Of a DNA stretch of 64,000 nucleotides, positions 42,781-55,344 are shown piece after piece (position 1 is the first letter of the stretch; each line of letters begins with the position of its first letter). The notes under the pieces were generated by a model, which saw only the letters and a list, made by a program, of their open reading frames with translations, was not told the origin of the DNA and ran no database searches. Source of the DNA: Trichobilharzia szidati. Its lineage: Eukaryota; Platyhelminthes; Trematoda; Strigeidida; Schistosomatidae. The DNA lies in assembly GCA_944472155.2 (NCBI GenBank), contig OX235273.1:7599204-7663203 (forward strand), given 5' to 3'. A program made the translations under genes and the position numbers.

Positions 42781-43575
42781 TTCCAATTCGACAACACTCT
42801 TTACCGCCAATAGATGGTATAGCTATGGGCAGTCCACTTAGCCCTGTTTTAACAGATATATTCATGTCCAACCTTGAAAGAACAAAATTGAAGCATGCAA
42901 TCGACGAAACAAATTCCTACTGTCGATATGTTGATAACATTTATAGTGTAAAAAATGAAAGTCATGCTTCACACTTACTCGGATTATTCAATGATGCACA
43001 CAGCAATATTGAGTTTACTATGGAACATGAAAGAGACGGAAAGTTTCACTTCCTCGACATTGCCATGGAACGCCTAGAAGACGGTAGCCTTCAAAAGTCA
43101 ATTTATCGAAAGCCCAAATGGAAAGGACAATACTTACATTTTAATAGCTTTTGTCCAAATAGCTTTAAACGTGATCTAATCAAGACTCTGTACACTATAG
43201 AGCGAGGAGAATATGCTCTATAGAGAAATCAGAGGAAGAATTTGAGTTTCTTGGAAAGATATTGAAGAGCAATGGGTACTCTCAAAGGTTCATCAACAAG
43301 TATGGAAGATGTGAAGTCACAAATGTAAAACAAATCACGGTGGAGAAAAAAGCCAATCTACTTTGAGCTTGATTATGAAGGTGAAATCATTGCAGCGATG
43401 ATCAACAGAAGGCTGAGTACATCACTAGCCATAGCCTATCCTGCAGCTAAGCTCATTCCCATCTATCGAACAAATTGTTCTTTGATGCAATCAAAAATCG
43501 ATAGATATGCTTCTCATGTGAACTCCAACTGTATATACAAATTTACATATATCTGCGGGAGCAGTTGCATTGAGC
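42781..43575 (+). mobile_element. Penelope-like element, RT core, bounded by RTE on both sides
   Basis: The 178-codon frame 42,687-43,223 changes at about residue 33 from RTE to PLE RT: motif B DGIAMGSPLSPVLTDIFM at 43-60, motif C as YVDN at 81-84 where YVDD is expected, FHFLDIAMERLEDGS and YRKPKWKGQYLHFNSFCP. After a frameshift, thumb sequence continues, then the frame 43,398-43,730 begins the nuclease (NCIYKFTYICGSSCIERTN) and passes into RTE. This family is distinct from families 1-3. The Asp to Asn change alone should abolish RT activity. Confidence 0.85.
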
Positions 43576-43895
43576 GAACCAACCAGGAACCGATTGTGAA
43601 ACAAATAAGTAGGAAGAAATGGAGGTGGATTGGCTGGCCATACTCTGAGGAAACAATGCATCAAGTGACATCACTAGACAAGTCATTGCTCGAGTGGAGC
43701 CCGAAAGGGAAGCGGCGAGCTGGTCGTTAGTGTGAGGGTGACTTGGAGGAGGTCATGTGAAGAGGAGATGAAAGCATGTGGGCAGACTTGGAGCCAGGTG
43801 AAAACGTTGGCATAGAACCGAACGCAATGGAGACGCGCGGCTGAAGCCCTATGTTACTTTAGGAATTCAAGGAAATAATAATAATAATCCACTCG
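43566..43895 (+). mobile_element. RTE-clade LINE, subfamily A, 3' end
   Basis: From the shared IERTN codons at about 43,566 the frame reads QEPIVKQISRKKWRWIGWPYSEETMHQ and EWSPKGKRRAGR, the RTE C-terminus, followed by the 3' UTR and an AAT-repeat end at about 43,890. The RTE part upstream of the PLE belongs to another subfamily, so the two flanks are not halves of one element. Confidence 0.85.
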
Positions 43896-44284
43896 GAAAC
43901 CAGACGAATTTTAATCATAATAATAATCAAGCATTAGAAAGGGTTACCTGAATGAAAGAGTGTACACAGTTGAGTTTATGACAGAGATACAAATAAATTA
44001 AAAGTGTATTATACATGAAAACGTCTCAGTTTCACTAAACTTGCAATTTTTCCCCAAGATATCGTTTCGGCGATTAACCTAATGGCTATAATATATTCGA
44101 AATGAATGTGAATGTGCATATTGTGTTAGTAACAATAGTGTAGCTGAGAAGGAAATAGCCTCAGTGAAAACAATCACTCAACTACAGGAGTAACTGAAAC
44201 AAGTAACCATAGTAACTAAATTTAAACGATATATTGTGCTTTATATGTGCTTGTCAATCAAGAATAGACACGGTGAAGTGGATG
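43896..44284. other. No recognised feature
   Basis: Unassigned AT-rich sequence. Confidence 0.4.
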
Positions 44285-44480
44285 CTCATTGGGGGTGTTG
44301 GTGAGGGTAGTATCATATCGCGAGTAGACATAGTTAGAATCCAGGTGTCGTTGAATTCCAGCCTTATGTGGTCGCATGGTCAAGGAACTTGGTATTGTAA
44401 CCTGTAGGCTGTTGGTCTATTCCCTGCTGGTGTTGAGGAGAGAGCTGACTGTACTGATCGAATTTCAACTCTTCGCATCG
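44285..44480 (+). mobile_element. Smalpha-type SINE 5' part, decayed
   Basis: GTGTTGGTGAGGGTAGTATC, ATATCGCGAGTAGACATAG and TTAGAATCCAGGTGTCGTTG follow the order of 22,700-22,780; an A-box-like GTGGTCGCATGGTCAAGG follows at about 44,369. The ribozyme part is missing. Confidence 0.5.
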
Positions 44481-44489
44481 TCATCACCA

Positions 44490-45755
44490 TATGAAGCATA
44501 GGATGGCAGTCAACTCTTACTCTACCTCAACATCATCAACTTCGAAGAGGTCTTGCACAGACGGTGTTGACCAAGAAGTAATTTGGAAACCAATTCAACA
44601 CTATTGCATGCAGTGGTCAAGCCTTAATCAACTTCAATCAGCAGCTGGCTATATGACAATGCTTACCACATGTCAGGTGATCTACAACGGAAAACTCAAG
44701 GAGGCGTTCGAAGTCAATACAGGAGTAAGAAAAGGCTGCCCATCATCAGCGAAGATGATAATCTTAATTGTGTTGGGCTAAATTATGAGTCAGAATATGC
44801 ATTTAGGGTGAGAAGACAGGATTACGTTGGACGGAAATTCTGGATTTCATGAGTGAATGATTTATGTTGAATGACATACACAGCATACACAACAACCTGC
44901 ACACAATAAGTCAAAGACTTACAGGCAAAAACCAAAAAAGTGGATGAAGAGGTAAGCAGAAAGCGAAGACAGGAGTCCAGGTGAACACAGAGGAGACGGA
45001 CGTGGCTAAGATACCTTCGCACAACCACCAACACCAACAACAAACAACACGAAGCTATATCAACGGAGAGATTTGAAAGAGGTCACTTCCTTCACATATC
45101 CGGCTAGGAAGCAACGTTTCAACCACAACCAGCGGTGGAAAGGATGAAGATGTCAAAAGCAGCCAGAATCGAAAAGTCAAGATCCGCATTTATCAACCTG
45201 AAACCAATTTGGAAATCTTCCGCACTCAGCATAAGGAACAAGATTCGCATTTTCAACACCAATGTCAAGTCGGCCAGTGCTGCTAAACGGGTCAAAAACT
45301 TGGCTTGTCACGAAAAGGATTTCCATCAGCCAGCTGTGGAATTTCATCAACAGCTGACACCTTCGCTAGCTGGCTCCATAATGAAGATCAAATGGCCAGA
45401 AAGAATAAGCAACAAGAAACTATGGGAACAAACCAACAGAGCAAGAGCCAATCGCTCAAAATATGTGCAGGAGAAAGTGGAGATAGATCGGGCATACATT
45501 AAGGAAGCCACCGAATGACATCGCGCACAATGCAGGCCATCGCTCGAGTGGAATGTAAATGGGAAGCACGCGACGAATGAGTCGTCAGTGTGAGGGTGAC
45601 ACGGAGATCGTGTGACAACGAGATGAGAGAGTTTGTTCAATCTTGGAACCAGCTGAAGAGAACAGCAGAAAACAGAAGAAAGTGGAGATGTGTTGTTGAA
45701 GCCAGCCGTATGTTCTACTTGGAAGTCGAGGTAATAATGAAAATACAATAATATA
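44490..45755 (+). mobile_element. RTE-clade LINE, subfamily C, 5'-truncated
   Basis: RT blocks TTCQVIYNGKLKEAFEVNTGV (split here only by reading the frame 44,491-44,781) and RKGCPSSAKMI, a decayed catalytic region (about 44,840-44,870), then the frame 45,135-45,518 with ARIEKSRSAFINLKPIWKSS, SIRNKIRIFNTNVKS and the C-terminal QEKVEIDRAYIKE. The 3' end is near 45,700-45,755. Several frameshifts; about 1.27 kb, one of the two longest RTE copies here. Confidence 0.83.
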
Positions 45756-46769
45756 CGAGAACCATTAAAAACCACTGGAGTACTGTAAAGCAGTTTCGTC
45801 TTTTTTGTTAAACTTCATACTACTTACTACTAGTCAGTAATAACTTATTACTCCGAAATCATAATTGATGCTAGTTAGCGAATCTGAATTCACTGAATTT
45901 CATAATATTCTATTTGATCTACAATAATTATCTCCTTAAGATGAGACAGAATCTGCTGTATATGCTTTATTCATATCCCCATCTTTGTCAAACTCCATTT
46001 ATCTGAATCCCTTCATTCTTCATCCAACCGTGCATCCAACCCTTGACACAGCTTGGCTATGCTTCCTCCTCAGTCATGCGAAATGACTCTGCATTTGACA
46101 GCCTTCAGCCATTCACATCTCACAATCAGCTTTGTACATTACACTTCTATCTCACACATTGTATAGTGAGTGCCAGACTTCAGATGAATCCCGCGTGCTT
46201 TCACAGCTCACGAGTAACTCAAACTTGTCTGTGGTTAATCAACCGACTTCAAATATCACACCGCATTTCTTACAAGAAATCTACAGTCAGTTAATACAGA
46301 AGCACAGTGACGAAGCATTCAGCATTTGTAATGAAGTCTGTGAACTGTGAGGACAATTAGACGGATGACGTTCATCCATACAATTCCTCGTAACAATTAA
46401 GAAAGTGTGAATAGATCCTCAGGATTCCCTAGTCTAGCACGAACAACAGTCGCCAAACAGACAGAAGTCATCTGTCTACTGCATGCTAAGAGAAGAGAAA
46501 TCTCTGCATTAGATGTCTCATCTAGTCAGTTTTCATGTGTTGGCTTGGATTGTTTACTGGTGTGATCATGGAGATGAGCTGACATCATTTGCAGAAGCAT
46601 CGGGGAACAAGCAAATGGCGATTAATCCAATGCTCAAAACGCAGGAAGTCACCTAGATGTGTGTTGAGAAATTGGAACGCGTGGAACCCTCCAAATCTGG
46701 AGGGAGGACAGTTATTCTACGATGATATTGGGTAGTGGTTAGGCTATGTGTTTCGCGAGGTGACAGAAG

Positions 46770-47320
46770 TTGAAATTCATAGGCCTTTCGAGTCGGCTCC
46801 CCTTCATCACTCTGAAATCACTTTGGCAATTTTCTGCACTCAACAACATAAACAGCAGAATTTGGACTTATATCGCCAATGTTAAGGCAGTCAGTACTTT
46901 TAGATGGGTGGGAAACTTGACAGGCGTGTCACGAACAGCATTTCTCACAGGCTACTACAGACTTTCATCAACAACTGAAGATCAGGTGGGTGGTCAGGAA
47001 GAAATAGAGGAGAGAAACTCGGGCATTGAATCGACCAAGAATCTATTGCTCAACATATCATCAGAAGAAAATGAAAAACAGATTGAGCACACAATTTCGA
47101 GAAGACAGTTGGTGACAATGAACGGCGGACATACACTAGAATGTAATTCAAGTGGGAAATGGTGATTAGTGAGTCCGGGAGAGTGAGGAGGAGATGAGCA
47201 AGTATGGACAATCATGCAACCAGCCAGTTAGTGAGGCCTTCAGAGAATTGAACAAATGGATATGTGCTGTTGAAGGCGTATGCTCGACTCGGAACCAGAA
47301 GGGAATAACACTAGCAGTGA
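46770..47320 (+). mobile_element. RTE-type LINE fragment, divergent
   Basis: Arm 2 partner of 31,070-31,640. The frame 46,770-47,165 (131 codons) covers SALNNINSRIWTYIANVKAVS, GVSRTAFLTGYYRLSS and a block ISSEENEKQIEHTISRRQLV that corresponds to the C-terminal box of RTE. It is more open than the arm 1 copy, but no catalytic part is present. Confidence 0.72.
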
Positions 47321-47334
47321 TAGGTAATCTCTCG

Positions 47335-47500
47335 GTGGTTGATCAGTCCACAAGCGTGCCTTGTATGAGGAAAGTCCAAGTCTACAATCGTGACGGTGTG
47401 AGTGTATTGCTGATGATGAGTAATCCGTCACAGTTTTCCAGTGGTTCTCTTACTCATGTCAGCTCTTATTCAAATCTGTAACTAATCAGTTTTCTGAGGA
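47335..47500 (+). mobile_element. Smalpha-type SINE, decayed
   Basis: Arm 2 partner of 30,905-31,065: tRNA-like body, GCTGATGATGAGTAATCC and the tail with GGTTCTCTTACTCATGTCAG. Confidence 0.65.
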
Positions 47501-47974
47501 ATCAAATCCCAAAAAAACAACGTTGCATGGTGACTGTATGACTCATGAAAACCATCAGAGAAATAATTCACTTATTGAATGTGCTCTTCAGTCTATCCAC
47601 TCTCACCATTTGTAATTTCGAGAAGGCATTTTTAAATTTCCCTTACAAAATTGTGTAATTCGTTGATGACTTTTTCGAAATTAAGCAATAAACATTAAGT
47701 GCTATTAAAGTATACGAATACTTAATTCTCCCAAACGGCAAAACCACGCTTAATTTCATAAGGGAAGCAAACACATGGCATAGTAAAGGAATATGTCCGA
47801 ATGCCTGTGTGAAGATCTGTACTCACAGTAGGTTTTTTATGGAGAACTGATCATTCTTTGTTTATCATATATTCATTTAGAATGAAACAAAGTCAGTTAC
47901 CATAATAGAATTAAACGTAAACTTTCAAGTAGTTAGTAAACACCAAATTCACAGTCTGCAAACCCAACTCAAAC

Positions 47975-48870
47975 TCAACAAGCATAAAATGGACTCACAC
48001 AAAAAATTTGGAGGATCTGGACTTCACCGATAATGTATGTCTGATTTCCCACAAACTGGAAGATATGCAAGCGAAGAGCAACAAGTTGGCAGAAGAAGCA
48101 TCAAAGATAGGCCTTCAGGTGAACATTGAGAAAATAGAGGTGATGAAGATCATTGGCCACCAAAAACAGAAACAACAACAGACAACGATCAGCATAAATG
48201 GGAGGAACCTGAAAGAAAAAACCTCTTTTACCTGCCTGGGAAGCATCGTTTCAACTACAAGGAGGATATCAAAGAAGCGAGGATAGGGAAAGCAAGACAA
48301 GCTTTCACTACTCTCAAGTCTGTGTGGAGGTCAACAGCACTCAGCATCAAAAATAAGATCCGGATTTTCAACTCCAATGTGAAGTCAGTCAGTGCTACTG
48401 TATACGGATCAGAGACTTGGCCAGTGTGTCATGAAGAGCATCTCAAACAAACTACAGACCTTCATCAACAGTTGTCTTCGCTCAATACAACTCAAGATCA
48501 GATGGCCAACCAGAAAAGATCAGCAACAGAGATCTCTGGAATTGAGCGAACCAACCAAGAACCGATTGGGAAACAAACAGGCTGGGAGAAATGGAGATGG
48601 ATTAGCTGGCCATACTCTGAGGAAACAATGCATCGAGTGACATCACTAAACAAGCCATTGCTCGAGTGGAGCACGAAAGGGAAGCGGCGAGTTGGTCGTC
48701 AGTGCGAGGGTTGGGTGACTTGGAGGAGGTGATGTGAAGGGGAGATGAAAACGTGTGGGCAGACTTGGAGCCAGGTGAAAACGTTGGCAGAGAACCGAAC
48801 GCAATGAGACGCACGGCTGAATCCCTATGTTCCTCTAGGAATTAAAGGAAACGATAATATGATAATAAAT
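47975..48870 (+). mobile_element. RTE-clade LINE, subfamily A, arm 2 only
   Basis: The frame 48,008-48,286 starts at the catalytic region, which reads FTDN where FADD is expected, then HKLEDMQAKSNKLAEEAS. The frames 48,322-48,732 and 48,392-48,640 give SIKNKIRIFNSNVKS, WEKWRWISWPYSEETMH and KGKRRVGRQC. The 3' signature and AAT repeats end near 48,870. Flanks carry a short repeated ACTCAAC, and arm 1 (about 29,885-29,900, reversed) is unoccupied. It postdates the inverted duplication. Confidence 0.88.
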
Positions 48871-49339
48871 ATACTCAACTCAGCGCTAAATGGGCGAACC
48901 GGCCGCTCACTGTTTAAGTCACCTCGATTCGACTAGTAGTTCGCAGTGGCTGATACAAATGTTATGTTACTGCTCATCTCAATCACACTGTGGTTTATGG
49001 TTTTACACAAATATGCTTGCTTCCTCTCTTACCATTTATGCTATCGAGCAGATCACTTAATCTCTACGATCGGAATAATGTTGGTTTCAAAAAGTGATGG
49101 TTGTTAGATTTCATCGTTTCTCACTGTGTAAATTGCGAATTGTGAATCTCTCTTGTGGTGATGCATTCCTCTGAGGTAAAGAGCGGAAAATCGGGTGATT
49201 TCAACAAACTCACCTCTCTGAGCTGTGTCCAACTGGGTATGTTGCTGATGGTATCGACGCCAAAAGAGAGAGAAGTGGCTATTCGGTGTTTAGAACATCT
49301 CCATCTCGATAGAAATCACCGATCGTTCATATAAGGCGT

Positions 49340-50030
49340 AGTATGCAACTACTCATTTAAGTCAATCAGTAGTATGTGGTTTCCGTTGAAGATAAAATAA
49401 ACTTCTTCAATCACTTCAGTTCATTTCGTGTCGTGGACTTCGTTCGTTTATATTGAGATTACTCACTTATCTTTGATTTCAATGATTCACTGATCCCTGT
49501 GTGGATCGAAGTTTCCAGTGGGGTTAGAAACAGTCTCCCACTGTCAAGCATACTCAAGGATGCTGATGTTATCATGAAAAGTGTGAAATTTAAACGTAGT
49601 TCTTTCATTAGACTCTGCGTTGTAATGAGTACCATTTACCTAGGTCTCTGCTTGGTACAGACCATATTCTATGAGTCAAGCGTGCAATGTGGCCACCACA
49701 CCAGATGGCTTGGCATGACGGTGCACACTGCATTGATGTTATTAGATTGCAAATCTGACTGATAGAACTGGGTCTGCACCAAATAAAGCACTGGATGCAT
49801 GACGTTAATCACTACATTGCGTCTAATCAAAGCATCCGCCACAGTCGTAAATGAGGTCGATCACTATACTGAACAACTCGGTGTTAACATCGCTGACTAC
49901 AGGACACACTGGGCGACACTGGTAAGAATCTCACAATGGGGACATGAATACCTTCAGGATTGTAGGCTGGAGACTTCCTTCCAATAGCCTCCTACCGTTT
50001 AATAATAAACACAGTTCTTCTCAAGTCTAA
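49340..50030 (-). repeat. Dispersed repeat Y with MITE-like element (arm 2)
   Basis: Partner of 28,760-29,340. The MITE-like part is 49,607-49,827. The frame 49,499-49,762 has a segment (STIYLGLCLVQTIF) also open in arm 1 (29,206-29,024), but it runs through the MITE and I do not take it as a gene. Confidence 0.55.
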
Positions 50031-50039
50031 TTTGTGATG

Positions 50040-50500
50040 ACTGAATTATTATTATTGTATCCTTTAATTCATAGAGGAACATAGGGCTTCAGCCATGCGT
50101 CTCCATTGCGTTCGGTTCTCTGCTAGCGTCTTCACCTGGCTCCAAGTCTGCCCATATGCTTTCATCTCCTCTTCACATGACCTCCTCCAAGTCACCCTTG
50201 CACTGACGACCAACTCGCCGCTTCCCTTTCGGGTTCCACTCGAGCAATGACTTGTCTAGTGATGTCACTTGGTGCAGTGTTTCCTCAGACTATGTCCAAT
50301 CCATCTCCATTACTTCCTGCTTATTTGTTTCACAATCGGTTCCTGGTTGGTTGTTGTTGCTGTTGGTGGTGTTGCCCAGGTATCTCCATCACCTCTGTTT
50401 TCTCTATGTTCACCTGAAGTCCTATCTTTGATACTTGTTCTGCTAACTTGTTGCTTTTCGTTTGCGTATCTATATATCAGCGATGTTGATAACAATACAG
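50040..50500 (-). mobile_element. RTE-clade LINE, subfamily A, with internal deletion
   Basis: Partner of 27,890-28,735. The 3' signature is near 50,075-50,095 and the C-terminal part runs to about 50,345; it then jumps directly to the Gln-rich and EEASKIG region (50,350-50,480), so about 400 bp are missing compared with arm 1. Confidence 0.82.
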
Positions 50501-50509
50501 AAGCCTTCT

Positions 50510-51110
50510 GTTTGTAAAAATGCAGTCCACTATATAGTCTGAATCCAATCTTTCACATAAAATATATGTGAAAACAGAAAGATAGTTAGCTCTGGCCTAC
50601 AAATACAGACACTCTCACACAAACACACAAATTAAGAAATTCCACTTTCTGTTGGTTATGTGAATGTAGGCCAGCAGAATGGATTGCCAATAATTAATTC
50701 TATTAATTTTAATAATTATGAATAATTATCTGGCTAATTGGATACTGTAAATAGCACATCGACAAAATTTCTCTGTTCTCGCTCATATGTATATAAGTAA
50801 CACAAGTAACATGCCTTCAGGTAAATTTTTTCACAATGCCAAACACTACACTCTGTCGCCTGTGTATTCTCGTCCTACTTCTAAGATTTTCTTCGCTGAA
50901 ACGTGAGTATCAAAACTGATATGAAACTGTTTATATTTTCAATGACTCCTTCACGTTTTGATAAATAAGACTTTTATATTCATGACGATGTTGAATGGTT
51001 GTCATCGGTGAATTAATACTGAATCAAATTGAAGATGATTGAGTTCCATTGAGCACAGACAGAGATCACGTGAACTCTTAGACAATAAGGGCCTGGCAGT
51101 GATCTGTATT
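50510..51110 (-). repeat. Dispersed repeat X (arm 2)
   Basis: Reverse complement of 27,257-27,830, including the CACAATGCCAAACACTACAC and AAAATTTCTCTGTTCTCGC blocks. Non-coding. Confidence 0.65.
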
Positions 51111-51116
51111 AGCAGT

Positions 51117-52960
51117 TGATTCAATAAACAAGGCTTCTTTTACCAACCTCTCCTACCGCGCTGCTATGACATCACATTTTAAAACTGTCATCTTATCCCA
51201 TCCCATCCCATTTTATGGTTGTGTGTTATTGCATGTAGTGAGTGCTATGGGTGAACTATTCTCTAGATTTCTTATCTTATTCTCGTCAACTAATCTAGAT
51301 TTTGCTGCTAGGTTTTTATGCCCCGCTAGTCTGATTGACTGACTGACCCCGTTCTACTTCTCTGGCTTGCGTATTTGACCTGACAGTCATTCTGACAGGG
51401 TGTTCGAAAAACTAATTTGATTTGTTGTTTAATTGACTCCACATGACTGATCCTCTAATCAAAAAGCTTATTTCTAATTGAATTTGTGGGTGGTTTGACT
51501 GCCAGCCACTTTTATACCTGCCTCCAATGTTAGGAATTCTCCTCGACGTCTCCGAGGTTCCTTTCATTGTATGGAAGTACTAATGATGATTTATATTCCC
51601 TAATGTTGGTGTTGTCATTCTCCTGTGCATGTCGTCATTAATGTAATTACTATTGTTATTATTAGTATTATTATCACATTCACTACAATCATTAATTATT
51701 TTATTTTACATTTTCCTACATATTTCCTGACTGATTTATCAGAGTAATTATTAAGTTTCAAAGATTCTCTTATATGTCTCACTTCCAGTCATAGATTATG
51801 CTTGGTACTACAACTTAATTTTTGTTTCCTATTGTCACTTAAATATTTCACCAATCCTCTTTTCACTGACATCGGATGGGATGATCGGAAATCCAAACAT
51901 CGGTTTCCTATCTTCCTTCCTTTCTATGCTAAAGGCTAACATTGGAAGCTCCCCTTCCTGACTCTACAATTCATAAGTGAATTGAATTGCCCGCACCTTT
52001 GAGTTGATATGTTCGAAAAATCTATCTTCATCCAGTGTTCTAAGTACAGTGAATGTGTCATCTACATACCTCCACCATACTTTTGAGGAGGGTTTGAACG
52101 TTTCATTTGCTAATCTTTTCCCACCTATGCATGAATATATCCGCCACAATCGGGGATATTGGTGACCCCATAGCAAAACCCTCAATTTGTTTATGTATTT
52201 TCCCTTGGAATTTAAATACTGTGGAAGTTAGGCATAGCTAAACTCTCAGCATTATGTCCTCCAGTGGCACTTTTATCCTAAGTTCCAGTTCTTGGTCAGA
52301 AATGAGTTTGTTTCTGATTGCCTCTATAGCAATATTTATTATCGGTATACGTGTATATAAACTTAAAATGTCAAAACTAACCATTTTTCCACACTGTCTA
52401 ATTTTAAATTTTATCTAATCTATGTTTTAATCCATAAGAATTTGTTAGTCTAGATTTTGAGTAGCTTTTAAGGGGATTTAATACCATGGCTAAATATTTA
52501 GATAATTCATAATTAGGTGAATTTCTAAAATCAACTATAGGTCTAATAGGGTATCCTGACTTATTCTGAACTTTAACAACACCATACATCCTACTGGGGT
52601 TATTAGTTTTGGGCATTAAATTAAACCACTTAGACTCACCTAGAATCGGCTTCATTTGGCGTATAAGATCCGCTGTGGATTTCTTAACTTTATTCATAAC
52701 TGTATCTATTGGTTTATTAATTTCCTCATATGGTCCTGTTTGTATGTGAGTATTTACCTTGTCCAAATAGTCTGATTTGTTTGATATTACTGTCGCATTT
52801 CCTGTGTCTGACCAAGTGATTACTATGTCCTCGTTATTCTTAAGGTGTTTTAAAGCTTTGTTAACTCATGCAAACCTTGTTTCTGTCGTTTTAATGTAAG
52901 TGGACATTGTGCTCGTACTTCGTCCGCCATTGTTTTGTCTATCCAACTTCGTCCTATTTC
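51117..52960 (-). mobile_element. Penelope-like element, RT plus GIY-YIG, family 1 (arm 2)
   Basis: Minus-strand frames: 52,766-52,404 (KWFNLMPKTNNPSRMYGVVK, YPIRPIVDFRNSP) and 52,185-51,964 (motif C YVDD at residues 40-43, FFEHINSKVRAIQF). Between them motif A and B codons are present but shifted (LKRIPIINIAIEAI-type and EGFAMGSPISPIVADIFM-type). The linker and nuclease are readable in pieces from about 51,600 to 51,117, where repeat X begins. Partner of 25,480-27,245, and here motif B is retained. Confidence 0.86.
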
Positions 52961-53279
52961 TATTATAGGGATGATATACCCCACGTTTTGACAACTAAGA
53001 CTTTTATATTCATGAAGGTGTTGAACAGTGGTCATCAGTGTATTAAAACGGAATCAAACCGAAAATGATTGAGTTTTGCTGAGCACGGACAGCAATCACG
53101 TTAACCCCCTAGGCAATAACAGCCTGGCAGTGATCTGTCCAGTGAAGGTGCTAATGTGTGTTTGTACGCATAATTTCCTTATATGTGTATATCGAATTTC
53201 CATTACATTCTCAGTTACCACGTCTCTTGTCTTCTACCGATACAATTTCGGGGAACCTGAAGGTGATTAATACGATGTC

Positions 53280-54145
53280 ACAGACAATATAAATGTCCAG
53301 GGATCACTGGTCGGAAAACGTTTGCATAGGGTTCCGCGATTGAAGTCTACATTTTCAAAATTCTACGAAATGGAGAAGAGGATTGTGTCTCCAGGTGAAC
53401 ATAGACAAGACGGAGGTTATGAAAATAACCAAACAACAACAGCAGAAGCAACATCCAACGCCAATCACCATCAACGGGAGGGATTTCAAAGAGGTTACTT
53501 CATTCACTTATCTAGGTAGGGAGCATTGTCTCAACTACACGAGGAACGGACGAAGATGTAAAATCGAGAATCGGGAAGGCGAGAAACACATTCATCATCA
53601 ACTTGAAACCAATCTGGAAATCTTCGTCACTCCTCACCATCAACAACAAAGTGATTCGGATTTTCAATACAAACGTCAAGTCAGTCAGTTCTTGTATACG
53701 GATCAGAAACTTGGCGGGTCACAAAAAATATTTCCAACAGCCTGTTGCAGACACCTTTATCAACAACTGACTGTCTTCGCTCTATACTGAAGATCAGATG
53801 GCCGGAAAGAACAAGAGCCAACAAGAAACTATGGGAACAAACAAAACAGGAACCAATCGCTCAACAAATATGCAGGAGAAAGTGGAGATGGATTGGACAC
53901 TCGCTGAGGAGGCCACTGGGTGATATCGCGCATCAGGCCAATTCTCGAGTGGAACCCGAAAGGGAAGCGGTGAGTGGGACGTCAGTGCAAGGGTGACATA
54001 GAGGAGATCGTGTGAAGAGGAGTTGAAACAGAATGGACTAACATGGATGCAGGTGAAAAGTACAGCATAAGACAGAAACAAGTGGAGATGAGCAGTTGAA
54101 GCCCTATGTTCCACTAGGAACCCAAGGGAACAATAATAATAATAA
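53280..54145 (+). mobile_element. RTE-clade LINE, subfamily B (arm 2)
   Basis: Partner of 20,119-20,964. The frame 53,383-53,790 holds LQVNIDKTEVMKITKQQQQKQ and TINGRDFKEVTSFTYLG; the frame 53,745-53,996 holds RKWRWIGHSLRRPLGDIAHQ with a well-kept C-terminus. The 3' end is AGGAACCCAAGGGAAC and AAT repeats at about 54,115-54,145. One frameshift and no catalytic part. Confidence 0.87.
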
Positions 54146-54429
54146 TTGTGTCGTGCAACTTCATTGAATTTCAGATACACAGTGAACAAGTTATCGTTTT
54201 TACCTATTTCTACTGCGAAAGTGTTGAATTGAATGAGCATAAAAATAGAATTCAGACACAGTTGGAGTAGAAATGAATTTGTCTTCAATCCTTTTGATGT
54301 GTTGTACAATGGGTCTAGGAACATTCCGAACTGGATAATTCTGTTACGAAAACTCTGCTCTTCCGGAAAGATATTAAGTGGATTTGTAATATTTAGGTGG
54401 TGGAATTTCGTCGGAAATTGGAGAGTTCA

Positions 54430-54600
54430 TCACGAACCATCATCACACACTGCACAGCTGTTTCGTCATAGTTCAGGACTCTTCAAAAATGCAAAACTAT
54501 GATGCCACAATAAAGATCGGTGTCGCTAGTCCCACGTTTTCATGAATCTCAAGCTTGTTGACGGTTCAAGCGATTAGGCCACCGTTTAATGACCATCATT
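54430..54600 (-). mobile_element. Smalpha-type SINE, decayed (arm 2)
   Basis: Partner of 19,660-19,830: GAAACAGCTGTGCAGT and GAAGAGTCCTGAACTATGAC on the minus strand, no CTGATGA. Confidence 0.55.
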
Positions 54601-55344
54601 TATAAGTTTGTCAGCTTGTGTTGTAGCATTACCCTCAATCAATGCCATCGTTTGGCATTTAATCCACCTTGACACATGCAGGACAGCACTGCTAACAACC
54701 TCTCAATACAGCTTCAGTACATCAATGCAGTAGCTCTCAGTGAACTAGAGAACGATGTTCAAATCGTAACATGTAGGTTCTCTCTTGGATATCTGGCAGT
54801 GGATTCGACAGTGAGCATTGCTGGAGTGTCCTGAAAACAGGACTGAGAAGCTTTTAAGTACTTCACAATTATCACTTACAAATAAAAGTACATCACACAG
54901 TATTTTGTAGGCTAACCCAACAGAAAAGAGAATAGACTCACTGGAACTTGTGAACACTTGAGTTGACAGTCACAGAAATCAATTTTGGATAGTGTGTGTC
55001 AGTGTGTGTGTGTGTGTGTGACTTTATCATTCTAATCTAGATTAACCGTCTTCGGTTAAATTTGTGGATTTCGCGAGTGAGGAACTCTTTTCTACTTTGC
55101 ATATCTCAAATTATTGGAGAACTGAATTCACAGTGTTGATTAGGACTTTGAATTCTAAGGATATTTTTGTAAATGGCACACCTACATTGGTTGATTCTTC
55201 AGAGATTGTCAGATAAGTTAATCGTGGTTACCTGACCTTCCCAAGAAATGTGATTGTTTGATTTGTTCAAACAAAATGGTTAAAATTCTCTTCTCTGCTA
55301 ATCTCCATCATGGTAATTCTAATTAGAGCAATCCAGAGGGGATC
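54601..55344. other. Arm sequence with TG microsatellite
   Basis: Partner of 18,901-19,659. TG repeat at about 55,000-55,022. Nothing else recognised. Confidence 0.45.

Noticed and set aside
49499..49762. Conserved frame with a hydrophobic segment (arm 1: 29,206-29,024)
   Set aside because: It runs through the MITE-like element, has no start or signal conserved between arms, and the similarity is explained by the duplication.
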